A stretch of 10,684 bases of DNA from Benthicola sp964195715 (GCA_964195715.1 CAXMRU010000305.1:1-10684); one strand, 5' to 3'; shown: positions 1 through 6,641, counted from the stretch's first letter. The notes: a model not told the origin generated them from the sequence alone. Numbers and translations: made by a program.

Positions 1-476
1 GTTTGGCCGCCGAGCTCCTCGAGGGGCCGCCCTCCAATCGCCTCCCCTCCCCCGAGCCCCAGTCCGCCCACCCACTCGAGGCCCGCCTGCCGAGCGAACA
101 CCTGGCAAATGTCGAGGGCGGTTCGCGTGTGCTCCCACTCCGGGAAACCGCAGTTCACAAGGGCAAGGAACCGGACCGTCGAACTCTCTGACTGTTCTGC
201 CCGGTGCGCGGCGATCCGCTCGGCGCAGCGGGTGACGAGGTAAGGAAGAGCGTCCACGTACAGGGGCGTTGAAAGCACGAACACATCGGCCCCGTCCACC
301 GCCTGGAGCAGAAGTCGCTCCTTCTCCGGGCGCTGGCTCCGGCCCACGTGGAAGACTCCGGTGTCCATGCCACCCTCGGCCAGTCGCGCCAGGAGGTAGC
401 TGCCAAGAGCTTCCGAGTTGCCGGTGCCTCGAGGCCGGGCGCTCCCCACCAGGAGCACGGCCCGGCGGGCGCTCAC
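1..476 (-). CDS. Flavodoxin-fold NAD(P)H-dependent FMN reductase-like protein, 3' end cut by window
   Basis: I translated this gene by hand from a GTG at 476-474. It runs 158 codons without a stop to the left edge, so the C-terminus is missing. Residues 6-25 form a beta strand and FMN-phosphate loop of the GSxRxxGNSExL type (GSARPRGTGNSEAL). Residues 62-88 have the second family signature, a strand followed by STPLYVDALPYLV and CAERI, which matches the usual 'sPvYf..mpa.lK...DR' segment. The family consists of cytosolic FMN-binding oxidoreductases acting on quinones, flavins or similar acceptors. The substrate here is unknown. The GTG overlaps the TGA of the upstream gene in the four bases GTGA, so the two are probably translationally coupled and may act together. 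Unlike its neighbour it has no clustered cysteines. Family assignment is fairly secure; specific function is not. Confidence 0.75.
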   Translation of the reverse strand, partial: MSARRAVLLVGSARPRGTGNSEALGSYLLARLAEGGMDTGVFHVGRSQRPEKERLLLQAVDGADVFVLSTPLYVDALPYLVTRCAERIAAHRAEQSESSTVRFLALVNCGFPEWEHTRTALDICQVFARQAGLEWVGGLGLGGGEAIGGRPLEELGGQ

Positions 477-1117
477 GCGGCGCTCCGGGCAAGATGGTCG
501 AGCACGGGCTCGAGGCTCGTAGCCAGGCGGTCGCGCACGACCGGCGGCGGAGCGCCTGCCGGCAGGACGCACACCGCGGTAACCGGGCTGTCGAAGTTCA
601 GGGCGTTCCGCTCGACGAGGGTACGGAAGATCCGCTCCTGCTCCTCGTCCGGCTCCCTCAGGACCCCCACGCCCGCGATTGCCGGGTAGCGCCGGTACCG
701 TCGCCGGTGGTGCACCTCGCCGTCGATGCGGCGGAAGAACGGTGACACGATGCAGATCGAGCGGTCCATCGCCTTCTTAATCTCGGAAGAGTAGCCGCCG
801 AAGGTGACCGGCGTGAGGAGCACCATCAGGTCGCTCCCCATCATGGCGCCAGTGATCTCGCGCCCCGCGTCCCCGTCAGTCTTGCACAGGCCGGGCGTCT
901 TGATCCAGCACTCGAAGCACCCCTGGCAGTACGCCAGCGGAATGTCTCGGAGTTGGAAGTCGCGGACCGTCGCTCCCGTCTCCCGAAGCAGCGCAAGCAG
1001 CGCCTCCTCGACGGGCACCAGCGTTTCATCGCCCGGGAGGGCACCGTTCAACACCAGGGCGCGCGTCGCCTGAGTCGCGGTTTCGGGATCGAGGGTGGCC
1101 TGTGAGTCGTCTTCCAT
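473..1117 (-). CDS. Iron-sulfur flavoprotein-like NAD(P)H-dependent oxidoreductase
   Basis: A 214-residue flavodoxin-fold protein. Cysteines 64, 67, 70 and 78 form C-x2-C-x2-C-x7-C (CQGCFECWIKTPGLC). This fits the compact cysteine motif of Isf-type iron-sulfur flavoproteins, which bind a [4Fe-4S] cluster next to FMN. Residues 96-120 (DLMVLLTPVTFGGYSSEIKK and the following DR) are the standard second FMN-site segment. The N-terminal phosphate loop (LNGALPGDET, 23-32) is degenerate compared with the usual GSPRxxGNT. The start is supported by AAGGAG at 1130-1125, seven bases before the ATG. The stop overlaps the start of the next flavoprotein gene. By family it should move electrons from a reduced carrier to an unknown acceptor. 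Palindromic repeat copy 1 is centred about 128 bases upstream. Confidence 0.8.
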   Translation of the reverse strand: MEDDSQATLDPETATQATRALVLNGALPGDETLVPVEEALLALLRETGATVRDFQLRDIPLAYCQGCFECWIKTPGLCKTDGDAGREITGAMMGSDLMVLLTPVTFGGYSSEIKKAMDRSICIVSPFFRRIDGEVHHRRRYRRYPAIAGVGVLREPDEEQERIFRTLVERNALNFDSPVTAVCVLPAGAPPPVVRDRLATSLEPVLDHLARSAA

Positions 1118-1227
1118 CGCCGATCTCCTTGGGTGTGGCGCTGGGGGGTAGGTCCAATTTCAGGTCTGTGGCGGTGGGCGGCAAGGCGGCGCTCCTGGCG
1201 GCGAGGCTGCCCCCTTCGAAAGGCCGT

Positions 1228-1279
1228 GGACGGTTTCAGGAAGATATCTTCCCAGAAACGTCCAGGGGGTTTTGGACAT
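1228..1279 (+). repeat. Dispersed palindromic element, copy 1
   Basis: A perfect 14-base core GGAAGATATCTTCC (1239-1252, centre 1245/1246) is flanked by imperfectly complementary arms (GGACGGTTTC on the left, GAAACGTCC on the right) with a small bulge. The tail GGTTTTGG begins at 1268, 23 bases right of the centre, the same offset as in the other three copies. It lies between the divergent Isf-like gene and the Uma2 remnant. This is the most diverged copy: its left flank beyond the arm does not clearly match the others. There is a possible further match to copy 3, since CTTCGTTGA occurs about 67 bases right of both centres. Confidence 0.8.
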
Positions 1280-1373
1280 ATGCTGCGACGCTCCCAGCCG
1301 GTCTTTCCGCACTTCGTTGATACTCCTGTGAAATCCGACCTCATTCCCCCTTCGGGTTCCGCTCCCACGACCC

Positions 1374-1378
1374 GGAGG
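1374..1378 (+). promoter_or_regulatory. Shine-Dalgarno GGAGG deciding the start of the Uma2 remnant
   Basis: GGAGG is six bases before a GTG at 1385, which is in frame with the first half of the Uma2 remnant. The ATG at 1394 lies 15 bases away, so the GTG is the more likely original start. The spacer happens to read TATAAT (1379-1384), which also resembles a -10 box, but no good -35 partner is visible at the right distance. Confidence 0.45.
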
Positions 1379-1384
1379 TATAAT

Positions 1385-1706
1385 GTGGAACGTATGGCGC
1401 TCTCACAGATCACCTGGCAGGACGTCCAGCAGCTCCCGGACGACGGGCATCGCCACGAGGCAATCGAGGGCGACCTGCACGTGACGCCCGCGCCTTCGTC
1501 CCGGCACCAGCGGATTCAGCATGCGGCTCACGCTGCTGCTCAACCGTTTGCTGGTCGAGCCCGGCCACGGAGAGCTGTTCTTCGCCCCGATCGGGGTCGA
1601 GGTTCCCGCCCTGCAGCTCTTCACCGACAGTCTTCCCGTGCGGCTCGGCGTCGAAGCGGTCGGCGAGATCGACCTGGCGGAAGTGTTCGGGGCCGACCAG
1701 GGCTGA
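1385..1706 (+). pseudogene. Uma2 family endonuclease remnant (frameshift plus large internal deletion)
   Basis: The first frame reads a typical Uma2 N-terminus: TWQDVQQLPDDGHRHEAIEG, then a VTPAPSSRHQR motif. At about 1520 the homology moves to the next frame and continues as RLTLLLNRLLVEPGHGELFF and APIGVEVPA. One extra C (1520) explains the shift. Soon after GVEVPA the sequence jumps to a C-terminal tail like those of the family (SLPVRL...GEIDLAEVF) and stops at 1704-1706. Intact Uma2 proteins are about 190 residues. Roughly 100 residues are missing here, including the PD-(D/E)XK catalytic core, so no nuclease activity is expected. Uma2 proteins are PD-(D/E)XK-fold and of poorly known role. 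The gene converges on the TPR gene to its right, with three bases between the stops. Confidence 0.7.
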
Positions 1707-1709
1707 CCC

Positions 1710-3503
1710 TCAGGGCCAGTTCGTCGTCTTCGTCACCGGGTCATAGCCGTTCGGTATCCCGAGGTCCCGCACGATCGCGATGAACCGGGGATCCTCGCGC
1801 AGCGGGTCGTACTGGGGCAGCACACCGAGCCGGAACAGGTCAGCGGCTCCCGCCTTCCACTCTTCCTCCAGCCACCGCAGGTAGGTCTCGTGGTCGCCGA
1901 GGGCGAGCCGCAGCTGATGTTCTTCAAAGTCGTCCAGTTCGTCGGTACGCTCCACGATGGCAAGCGCCAGCTCACTCCCCTCGCCGTCCACGACAGAGCG
2001 TCCGACGAGGCCCCACCCCTCGGGGTCCCGCACCCCTCGGGCACGAGCAAACGACTCGGCGGCTGCCGCTGCTTCGCCCGGCTCCATCCCGAACCGCTTG
2101 GCGTACCACACCAGCCCCAGGTGTTGGACGCTTCCCGGGGCCAGATCGGCCGCCGTTTCCTGTTGCTCCCGGGCGCCCGCCGCATCTCCGATGACAAGCA
2201 AGTGAATCGCGTATGTTTCAAGAATCATAGCGGATAGCGGATCTATCTCTACCGCTTTCTCAATGTGCTGTCCGGCTTCTTCGACACGCCCCGTATTGCG
2301 GAGGATGCCCGACAGCTGTTGTTGGGCAAATGCGTAGGAGGGTCGCAGATGAAGCGCCCGTCGAACGGACATCTCTCCCGCCTCGCGATCCAGGTCGAAC
2401 TCCGCCGCCAGAATCCCGGCCGATACCCACGCCTCCGCCAACTCGGGCTCGATGGCCAGGGCCCGGAGCGCCGCGTTTCGGCCTTCCGGGACCAGGATCT
2501 CGTACCGGGTCTCCCGATAGGCGAGGGCGTCGATCGCATCCGCCAGTCCGCTCCAAGCGAGAGCGAACGACGAGTCGCGGTCAATCGCCGTTCTGAAATG
2601 CTCGATCGACTCGACGAGGGCCGGGACTCTCCGGGTGCGCCACTTCTCCCGTCCCCGCAGGTACTCGTCGTACGCGGCAGCATCCGTGGTCCCACCCCTG
2701 ACCAGCGTCTCGCGGTCGGCCGGCCGGAGTCGGGGAACGAGTGCTCGCACCACCTCGGCGGCGATCTCGTCCTGCACGGCGAACACGTCTTTCAACTCGC
2801 GATCGTAGTCGGCGGACCATAGCTGGAAGCCGTGCTCCGAGTCCACGAGCTGCACCGTGATCCGGGCCCGGTCCCCTTCCCTGCGAACGCTTCCCTCGAG
2901 CACGGCCGCCACACCGAGAGAGTCTGCTACCGTCCGCACGTCGAGGTTCGTGCCCTTGAACGCGAAGGAAGAGGTACGGGCGGCCACCTGCAGATCCTCG
3001 ACCCCGGCGAGCCCGTTCAGCAGTTCCTCCGTCAGGCCGTCGGCGAACCGCTCGCCCGCCGGGTCGTCGCTCAGGTTGGCGAAGGGGAGGACGGCGATCG
3101 ACTCGTACGTTCCCGTCCCCCGGATCCGGCCGGTGGCCAGCCACCAGGCACTGATCGCGATCAGGAGTACCCCCGCGAGCGCCGCGAGCCCGGCCGGCCA
3201 GCGCCGGGAGGGAGTCTCGGAGACGATCGCTTCGATCTCGGCTGCCGACGCGTCGCCGGTCCGCCTCATCCCCTGCGGCGTCCGCTCGTAGACCCAGGCT
3301 GCGAGCAGCGCGACTGGGAAACCGGCGATTACGAGAAAGGCGACGACCCGCAGGATCGACGGGGGCATGCCGAGCGCGGGCACGAACACGTCCGCCGCCT
3401 GCACCGCCACGAAACCGGCTCCGCCATACAGGGCGGCGAGCCGGAACACCTTCCTCCGCTTGAGCTCGGCGAGGAACCGCTGGTAGCGATGGGATTCGGG
3501 CAT
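1710..3503 (-). CDS. Membrane-anchored TolB/FlgO-like and TPR protein (paralogue 1)
   Basis: A 597-residue protein. The N-terminus is basic (ELKRRKVFR), followed by hydrophobic segments at about 22-44, 49-72 and 103-124. An ERTPQG turn (73-78) ends the second segment. Residues 135-255 form a TolB-N/FlgO-like domain of the COG5616 kind (IAVLPFANLS, then FADGLTEELLNGLA, VLEGSVRR, VQLVD and LWSADYDRELKDVFAVQDEI). From about 275 to the end are TPR-like helices, closing with YDPLREDPRF. If the KRR end is cytosolic, the third segment exports the TolB/TPR part. The function of the family is unknown; a sensory or scaffolding role is inference. The start is fixed by an in-frame TGA ten codons upstream and by alignment to the paralogue at 4332-6380. 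No Shine-Dalgarno is seen. Palindrome copy 2 is centred 105 bases upstream. Confidence 0.85.
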   Translation of the reverse strand: MPESHRYQRFLAELKRRKVFRLAALYGGAGFVAVQAADVFVPALGMPPSILRVVAFLVIAGFPVALLAAWVYERTPQGMRRTGDASAAEIEAIVSETPSRRWPAGLAALAGVLLIAISAWWLATGRIRGTGTYESIAVLPFANLSDDPAGERFADGLTEELLNGLAGVEDLQVAARTSSFAFKGTNLDVRTVADSLGVAAVLEGSVRREGDRARITVQLVDSEHGFQLWSADYDRELKDVFAVQDEIAAEVVRALVPRLRPADRETLVRGGTTDAAAYDEYLRGREKWRTRRVPALVESIEHFRTAIDRDSSFALAWSGLADAIDALAYRETRYEILVPEGRNAALRALAIEPELAEAWVSAGILAAEFDLDREAGEMSVRRALHLRPSYAFAQQQLSGILRNTGRVEEAGQHIEKAVEIDPLSAMILETYAIHLLVIGDAAGAREQQETAADLAPGSVQHLGLVWYAKRFGMEPGEAAAAAESFARARGVRDPEGWGLVGRSVVDGEGSELALAIVERTDELDDFEEHQLRLALGDHETYLRWLEEEWKAGAADLFRLGVLPQYDPLREDPRFIAIVRDLGIPNGYDPVTKTTNWP

Positions 3504-3573
3504 GGGCCGAAGATCGCTGGCTGGGCGTCAGGCGGGCAAGGCGCGTGGGGGGAATGTGGCCGAGCCCGACAAC
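3504..3573 (-). promoter_or_regulatory. Leader of TPR paralogue 1, conserved with paralogue 2
   Basis: On the minus strand the bases just before the ATG read GCGATCTTCGGC plus two bases, almost the same as before the ATG at 6380. A CGCCTTGCC block (3543-3535) recurs at the same distance from the palindrome upstream of paralogue 2 (6420-6412), and a related block lies upstream of the Isf-like gene. No Shine-Dalgarno is present. The leader connects palindrome copy 2 to the gene. Confidence 0.4.
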
Positions 3574-3646
3574 GGTCTTCATTCGGGGTACATCATTTCT
3601 GGGAAGATGTCTTCCTGGAAACGTCGGACCGGATTTGAAGGTCATC
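3574..3646 (+). repeat. Dispersed palindromic element, copy 2
   Basis: The core GGAAGATGTCTTCC (3602-3615, centre 3608/3609) has arms ATTTCTG and TGGAAAC. Three of the departures from perfect pairing are G-T pairs (3601/3616, 3600/3617, 3608/3609). The tail GGATTTGAAGG starts at 3631, 23 bases right of the centre, and continues TCATC. The left flank GGTCTTCATTCGGGG and ACATCA matches copies 3 and 4. The element sits between divergent TPR paralogue 1 and vapBC. Confidence 0.85.
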
Positions 3647-3669
3647 GTGGTGTAATTTTTCCACCATGG

Positions 3670-3720
3670 TATAGTCCCTGCACGAGAACTGCGCGGACAC
3701 GGAGCCCGCCCGGGCGGGCT
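3670..3720 (+). promoter_or_regulatory. Candidate vapBC promoter and operator region
   Basis: A -10-like TATAGT (3670-3675) is followed by a perfect 18-base palindrome, AGCCCGCCCGGGCGGGCT (3703-3720), located 31 bases before the vapB start. TGGTG and CACCA arms also flank an A/T-rich stretch just upstream of the TATAGT. VapB antitoxins with their toxins usually repress their own operon at palindromes, so the 18-mer is the better operator candidate. No clear -35 box is visible, and a GC-only palindrome can arise easily in this composition. Confidence 0.35.
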
Positions 3721-3751
3721 ACCGCGCCCCGTGATGACGGAGGATTGAAAC

Positions 3752-4021
3752 GTGGCTCTGAATATCAAGAATGAAGAGGTCGAACGGCTGGCCCGAGAGG
3801 TGGCCGATATGACGGGCGAAACGAAAGCAGAGGCGATCCGCCGGGCGCTCGCGGAGCGACGCGAGCGTCTCGGTGCAGGCGAGGGAGAACGGCCCGCTGC
3901 CCGCCTGCGGCGCTTTCTCGAGGACGAGTTGTGGCCGGTCGTCCCGGAGCGGGAACGGGGCCGGCATCTCACGCCCGCCGAAGAGGACGCACTCCTCGGC
4001 TACGGTCCGGAGGGCGTATGA
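3752..4021 (+). CDS. vapB: VapB-type antitoxin (PSK / Rv0623-like family)
   Basis: An 89-residue protein. The first 40 residues (MALNIKNEEVERLAREVADM, then TGETKAEAIRRAL) are the classic N-terminus of PSK-type transcription-factor antitoxins. These dimerise, bind the operon promoter and neutralise a cognate VapC with the C-terminal half. The C-terminal half here is charged and ends in a LTPAEEDALLGYGPEG segment typical of the toxin-binding tail. The start is GTG at 3752, with GGAGG (3739-3743) eight bases before it. The last codons overlap the vapC start in the four bases ATGA. Length and motifs look normal, so the antitoxin is probably still functional although its partner is shortened. Confidence 0.88.
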   Translation: MALNIKNEEVERLAREVADMTGETKAEAIRRALAERRERLGAGEGERPAARLRRFLEDELWPVVPERERGRHLTPAEEDALLGYGPEGV

Positions 4022-4305
4022 TCCTGGACTCCTCCGCGGTCGTTGCGGTCGTGTTCCCGGAGCCCGCCTACGAGGCGCTCCTGGAGAAGATCCTCGCCAC
4101 CGGCGAGGGTGCAATCGAGACCCTTCCGTTCGGAGAGGCACAGTTCGGAGTCGCCGTCGGCGCGTGGCTGCGGTTTGGCCGCGGCAGGCACGCTGCGAGC
4201 CTGAACTTCGGAGACTGCCTCGCGTACGCCACGGCCCGGCTGGCGGGACGTCCGTTATTGTGCGTGGGGGATGACTTCGACCGAACGGATCTGTCGCTGG
4301 CTTGA
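4018..4305 (+). CDS. vapC: VapC-like PIN-domain toxin with internal deletion, probably inactive
   Basis: The start is the ATG at 4018 overlapping the vapB stop, giving 95 residues. Family members are usually about 125-135. The N-terminal PIN strand (MILDSSAVVAVVFPEP, D4), the GDCLAYA helix (D66) and the GDDFDRTD end (D85, D86, D91) are all present. The stretch that normally follows the first helix and carries the conserved T-x-x-E glutamate is absent: the sequence goes from EKILATGEGA straight to IETLPFGEAQFGVAV. The loss is in frame and about 35 residues long. PIN RNases coordinate Mg2+ with these four acidic positions, so loss of one strand/helix and its glutamate should abolish activity. 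An unusual short PIN variant is a less likely alternative. Confidence 0.8.
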   Translation: MILDSSAVVAVVFPEPAYEALLEKILATGEGAIETLPFGEAQFGVAVGAWLRFGRGRHAASLNFGDCLAYATARLAGRPLLCVGDDFDRTDLSLA

Positions 4306-4331
4306 GGTCGGGCGCAACCTCGGGTCCGCCC

Positions 4332-6380
4332 CTACTCCCCTGCCACCAGCGCCTCGAACCTCGGATTCCCGCGCAGCGAGTCCCAGGCGGGGTCCAGGCG
4401 CAGTATCCACGGAGACAGTTCGGAAGGTATGGATAGAACGAACTCGATGCGTTCGATCGCCTCTTCGACCCTCCCGGTCATGGCATAGATCTGTGCGAGG
4501 TTGATCGCCCGCCATGAGCCTCGCCAGGCCTCGCGTTCGGGGGGCATGAGGCGAAGCCCCTCTTCGCCCTCGCGGATCGCTTCCTCGTCGTGACCCAGAC
4601 CGGCGAGAGCAAGACCGAGGGCGCTCCGGTACCGCGGTTCGGTCGGGTCGGACCCGACCCGTTCCTCGAGATAAACTCGGGCCGAGTCGAAGGCGGTCCG
4701 CGCGCCGACCGAATCTCCTCCCATCCGCAGGGCGAGCCCGACTCCGAGGGCCCGGGGCCAATGCCGGAACTGGGTGCCGGACACCCCATCCGGCCATAGC
4801 GCCGTCGCCTCCACGGCCGCCTCAGAGTTCCGTCTCAGCATCTCGAGCTCGAACCACCCGGATTCTCTCGGCTGGTAGACTCCGAGGCCTTCCGACTCCT
4901 CGAGCCATCTTCGCGCCGCCGCCGTATCCCCTTTCGCCTGGACCGCGAGTCGCGCGAGTCGCCGGTATGCGTTTCCGAGGTCTGGACGCAGCTTCAAAGC
5001 CCGCACGAAGGCCTCTTCGGCCGCCGGGTAGTCGCCCAGAAGCATGTGCGTCTCGCCGAGATTGACCCTGCCGGGCGCGTCCCGCGGAGCCAGCTTCACG
5101 GACCGCTGGTAGCGTGACAAAGCCCCCTCGACGTCTCCCTTCCGCCGGAGGATGTCCCCCGCGAGACCCTCGAACTCCCCGTCCCCGGGACGGCCGGTGA
5201 GCGCGAGTCGCACCTCCTCCGAAGCGCGGTCGTAGTCGAGCTCGGTGCGGTAGTAATAGTGCCCGCGTGCCCAGTGCCCCTCCGCGAGCCCGGGCGCCAG
5301 CTCCAGGGAGCGCTTGGAGAACCGGTCCGCCGCCGCCACCAGTGAGTCCGTGCGCTCGTAGAAGAACCAGTACAAGTACGACGCGATGACGGCTTTGACC
5401 GCGTACGCCTCGGCGAAGGTGGAGTCCCGCTCGATGGCCCGGTCGATCAGCCGGTCGGCCGTGCGAAAATCCACCTCCTTGCGACCGGCGTTGGCATGGC
5501 TCCGAGCCCTCTGGTACAGTTCGTAGGCCTCCAGGTCCTGGGTCGGAAGCCGCTCGAGATTCGCGCGCTCACCCGCCGTCAGGTTTGCCTCCAGGGCGTC
5601 GGCGATAGACGTCGCGATCTGCGTCTGCACATCGAAGATGTTCGCCGTCGTGAGTTCGCCGCTGTATTGCTCGGCCCACAGGTGTCCGTCAGTGTCCGCG
5701 TCGATCAACTGCACGTTGATCCGATACTGTTCCCCCGAACGCTGGACGCCTCCCTCGAGGACGGTCGAGACTCCAAGCTCGGCCGCGATGTCCCGCACGT
5801 TCTTCGTCGTATTGCGATACTCCTGCACGGACGTGCGCGAGATCACCATGATCGAGCCGATCTTAGAAAGCTGAGTCAGGAGGTCGTCGTGGATTCCGTC
5901 CACGAAGGGCTGAGTCTCGTCATCCCCGCTCAGGTTGCTGAACGGGAGGACGGCGATGGAGGCGTCGGCGAGAGATCCGCTCGCGTCGCCTCCAGCGGAC
6001 GGCTGCCGGACGAGAGTGAGCCAGGCCGCCGCCGCGAGTGCGACCACGCCGACCAGGGCGAGTAGCCCGGACGGCCAGCGTCGCGACGCTGGCTGCCCGA
6101 CGATCTCCGCGATCTCCTGGGTGGTCGCCGTTTCGGTTCGTACCACTCCCTGCGGAGTGCGTTCGTAGGCCCAGGCCAGGACGACTGCGATCGGAAACCC
6201 GAGTATCGACAGGACCGCGACACCGGTCAGGAAGGCCTCTGGAAGGCGCAGGGCCTCCTGCAGCACGTCGGCCGCCTGCACCACGACGAATGCCGTCGCA
6301 CCATACACGGCCGCCACGCGAAACACGCGGCGCCGCTTCAACTCGGCGAGAAATCTCTGGTAACCCTGGACCTCGGACAT
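4332..6380 (-). CDS. Membrane-anchored TolB/FlgO-like and TPR protein (paralogue 2)
   Basis: A 682-residue paralogue of the protein at 1710-3503. Shared blocks are YQRFLAELKRR (7-17), VFR-AA (19-24), ERTPQG (73-78) and SRRWP-GL (99-106). Hydrophobic segments lie at about 22-44, 50-72 and 103-124. The TolB/FlgO-like domain (140-265) has SIAVLPFSNLSGDD, FVDGIHDDLLTQLS, VLEGGVQRSGEQYRINVQL and LWAEQYSGEL. About 400 residues of TPR-like repeats follow, ending with WDSLRGNPRFEALV, a tail common in large TPR regulators. An ATG 26 codons upstream is in frame, but the paralogue has a stop in that region and the conserved leader ends at this ATG, so 6380 is preferred. Predicted topology puts the TPR part outside the cytoplasm. 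The role is unknown. The gene converges with vapC, 26 bases apart. Confidence 0.85.
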   Translation of the reverse strand: MSEVQGYQRFLAELKRRRVFRVAAVYGATAFVVVQAADVLQEALRLPEAFLTGVAVLSILGFPIAVVLAWAYERTPQGVVRTETATTQEIAEIVGQPASRRWPSGLLALVGVVALAAAAWLTLVRQPSAGGDASGSLADASIAVLPFSNLSGDDETQPFVDGIHDDLLTQLSKIGSIMVISRTSVQEYRNTTKNVRDIAAELGVSTVLEGGVQRSGEQYRINVQLIDADTDGHLWAEQYSGELTTANIFDVQTQIATSIADALEANLTAGERANLERLPTQDLEAYELYQRARSHANAGRKEVDFRTADRLIDRAIERDSTFAEAYAVKAVIASYLYWFFYERTDSLVAAADRFSKRSLELAPGLAEGHWARGHYYYRTELDYDRASEEVRLALTGRPGDGEFEGLAGDILRRKGDVEGALSRYQRSVKLAPRDAPGRVNLGETHMLLGDYPAAEEAFVRALKLRPDLGNAYRRLARLAVQAKGDTAAARRWLEESEGLGVYQPRESGWFELEMLRRNSEAAVEATALWPDGVSGTQFRHWPRALGVGLALRMGGDSVGARTAFDSARVYLEERVGSDPTEPRYRSALGLALAGLGHDEEAIREGEEGLRLMPPEREAWRGSWRAINLAQIYAMTGRVEEAIERIEFVLSIPSELSPWILRLDPAWDSLRGNPRFEALVAGE

Positions 6381-6450
6381 GCGCCGAAGATCGCCGCTCG
6401 GGCAGGCGGCAGGCAAGGCGGGAGGTTGGCTCGGACGGGGGAGGACATAT
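6381..6450 (-). promoter_or_regulatory. Leader of TPR paralogue 2, conserved with paralogue 1
   Basis: This stretch carries the same GCGATCTTCGGC before the ATG and the same CGCCTTGCC block (6420-6412) as the leader of paralogue 1. The centre-to-start distance is matched within a base (104 here against 105). Like its counterpart it lacks a Shine-Dalgarno. Confidence 0.4.
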
Positions 6451-6522
6451 GGCTTCATTCAGGGGACATCAGTTCTGGGAAGCTATCTTCCCAGAACCGT
6501 CGGGGCGGTTTTGAAGGGCATC
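6451..6522 (+). repeat. Dispersed palindromic element, copy 3
   Basis: Perfect 11-base arms GTTCTGGGAAG (6472-6482) and CTTCCCAGAAC (6487-6497) surround the four bases CTAT; the centre is 6484/6485. The tail GGTTTTGAAGGGCATC starts at 6507, 23 bases right of the centre. The left flank GGCTTCATTC, then GGGGACATCA, matches copy 2. The element lies between divergent TPR paralogue 2 and mazEF. The flank similarity to copy 2 continues leftwards into the TPR leader. Confidence 0.88.
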
Positions 6523-6603
6523 GCCTGCTCTGATATCGCGCCATGTTGACCCTTCGTTGACCCCCACCTCCAGATTCCGACACGCAGGACCCCGGCAAGA
6601 ACA

Positions 6604-6641
6604 TTGACCTTCCTCTCGTGGGACTTACATTGTACTTACAT
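6604..6641 (+). promoter_or_regulatory. Candidate mazEF promoter with overlapping direct-repeat operator
   Basis: TTGACC (6604-6609) and TACATT (6626-6631) form a -35/-10 pair with a 16-base spacer. That places the transcript start about 35 bases before the mazE ATG. Two exact direct repeats of ACTTACAT (6623-6630 and 6634-6641), one helical turn apart, cover the -10 box. This is a fitting arrangement for autorepression by an AbrB-fold antitoxin such as MazE. It is inferred from position and repeat structure only. Confidence 0.45.

Noticed and set aside
2581..3972. A long minus-strand open frame of over 460 codons overlapping TPR paralogue 1
   Set aside because: It is Arg/Pro-rich, shows no family motifs, and lies out of frame over the well-supported TPR gene; a typical shadow frame of GC-rich DNA.
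4304..4321. A short GAGGT/ACCTC hairpin between the convergent vapC and TPR stops as a bidirectional terminator
   Set aside because: The stem is only five bases with an eight-base loop and no T-run; too weak to report as a feature.
6381..6458. Upstream ATG at 6458 as the start of TPR paralogue 2
   Set aside because: It would add 26 Pro-rich residues running into the repeat flank. The paralogue has an in-frame stop in the matching region, and similarity begins at the ATG at 6380.
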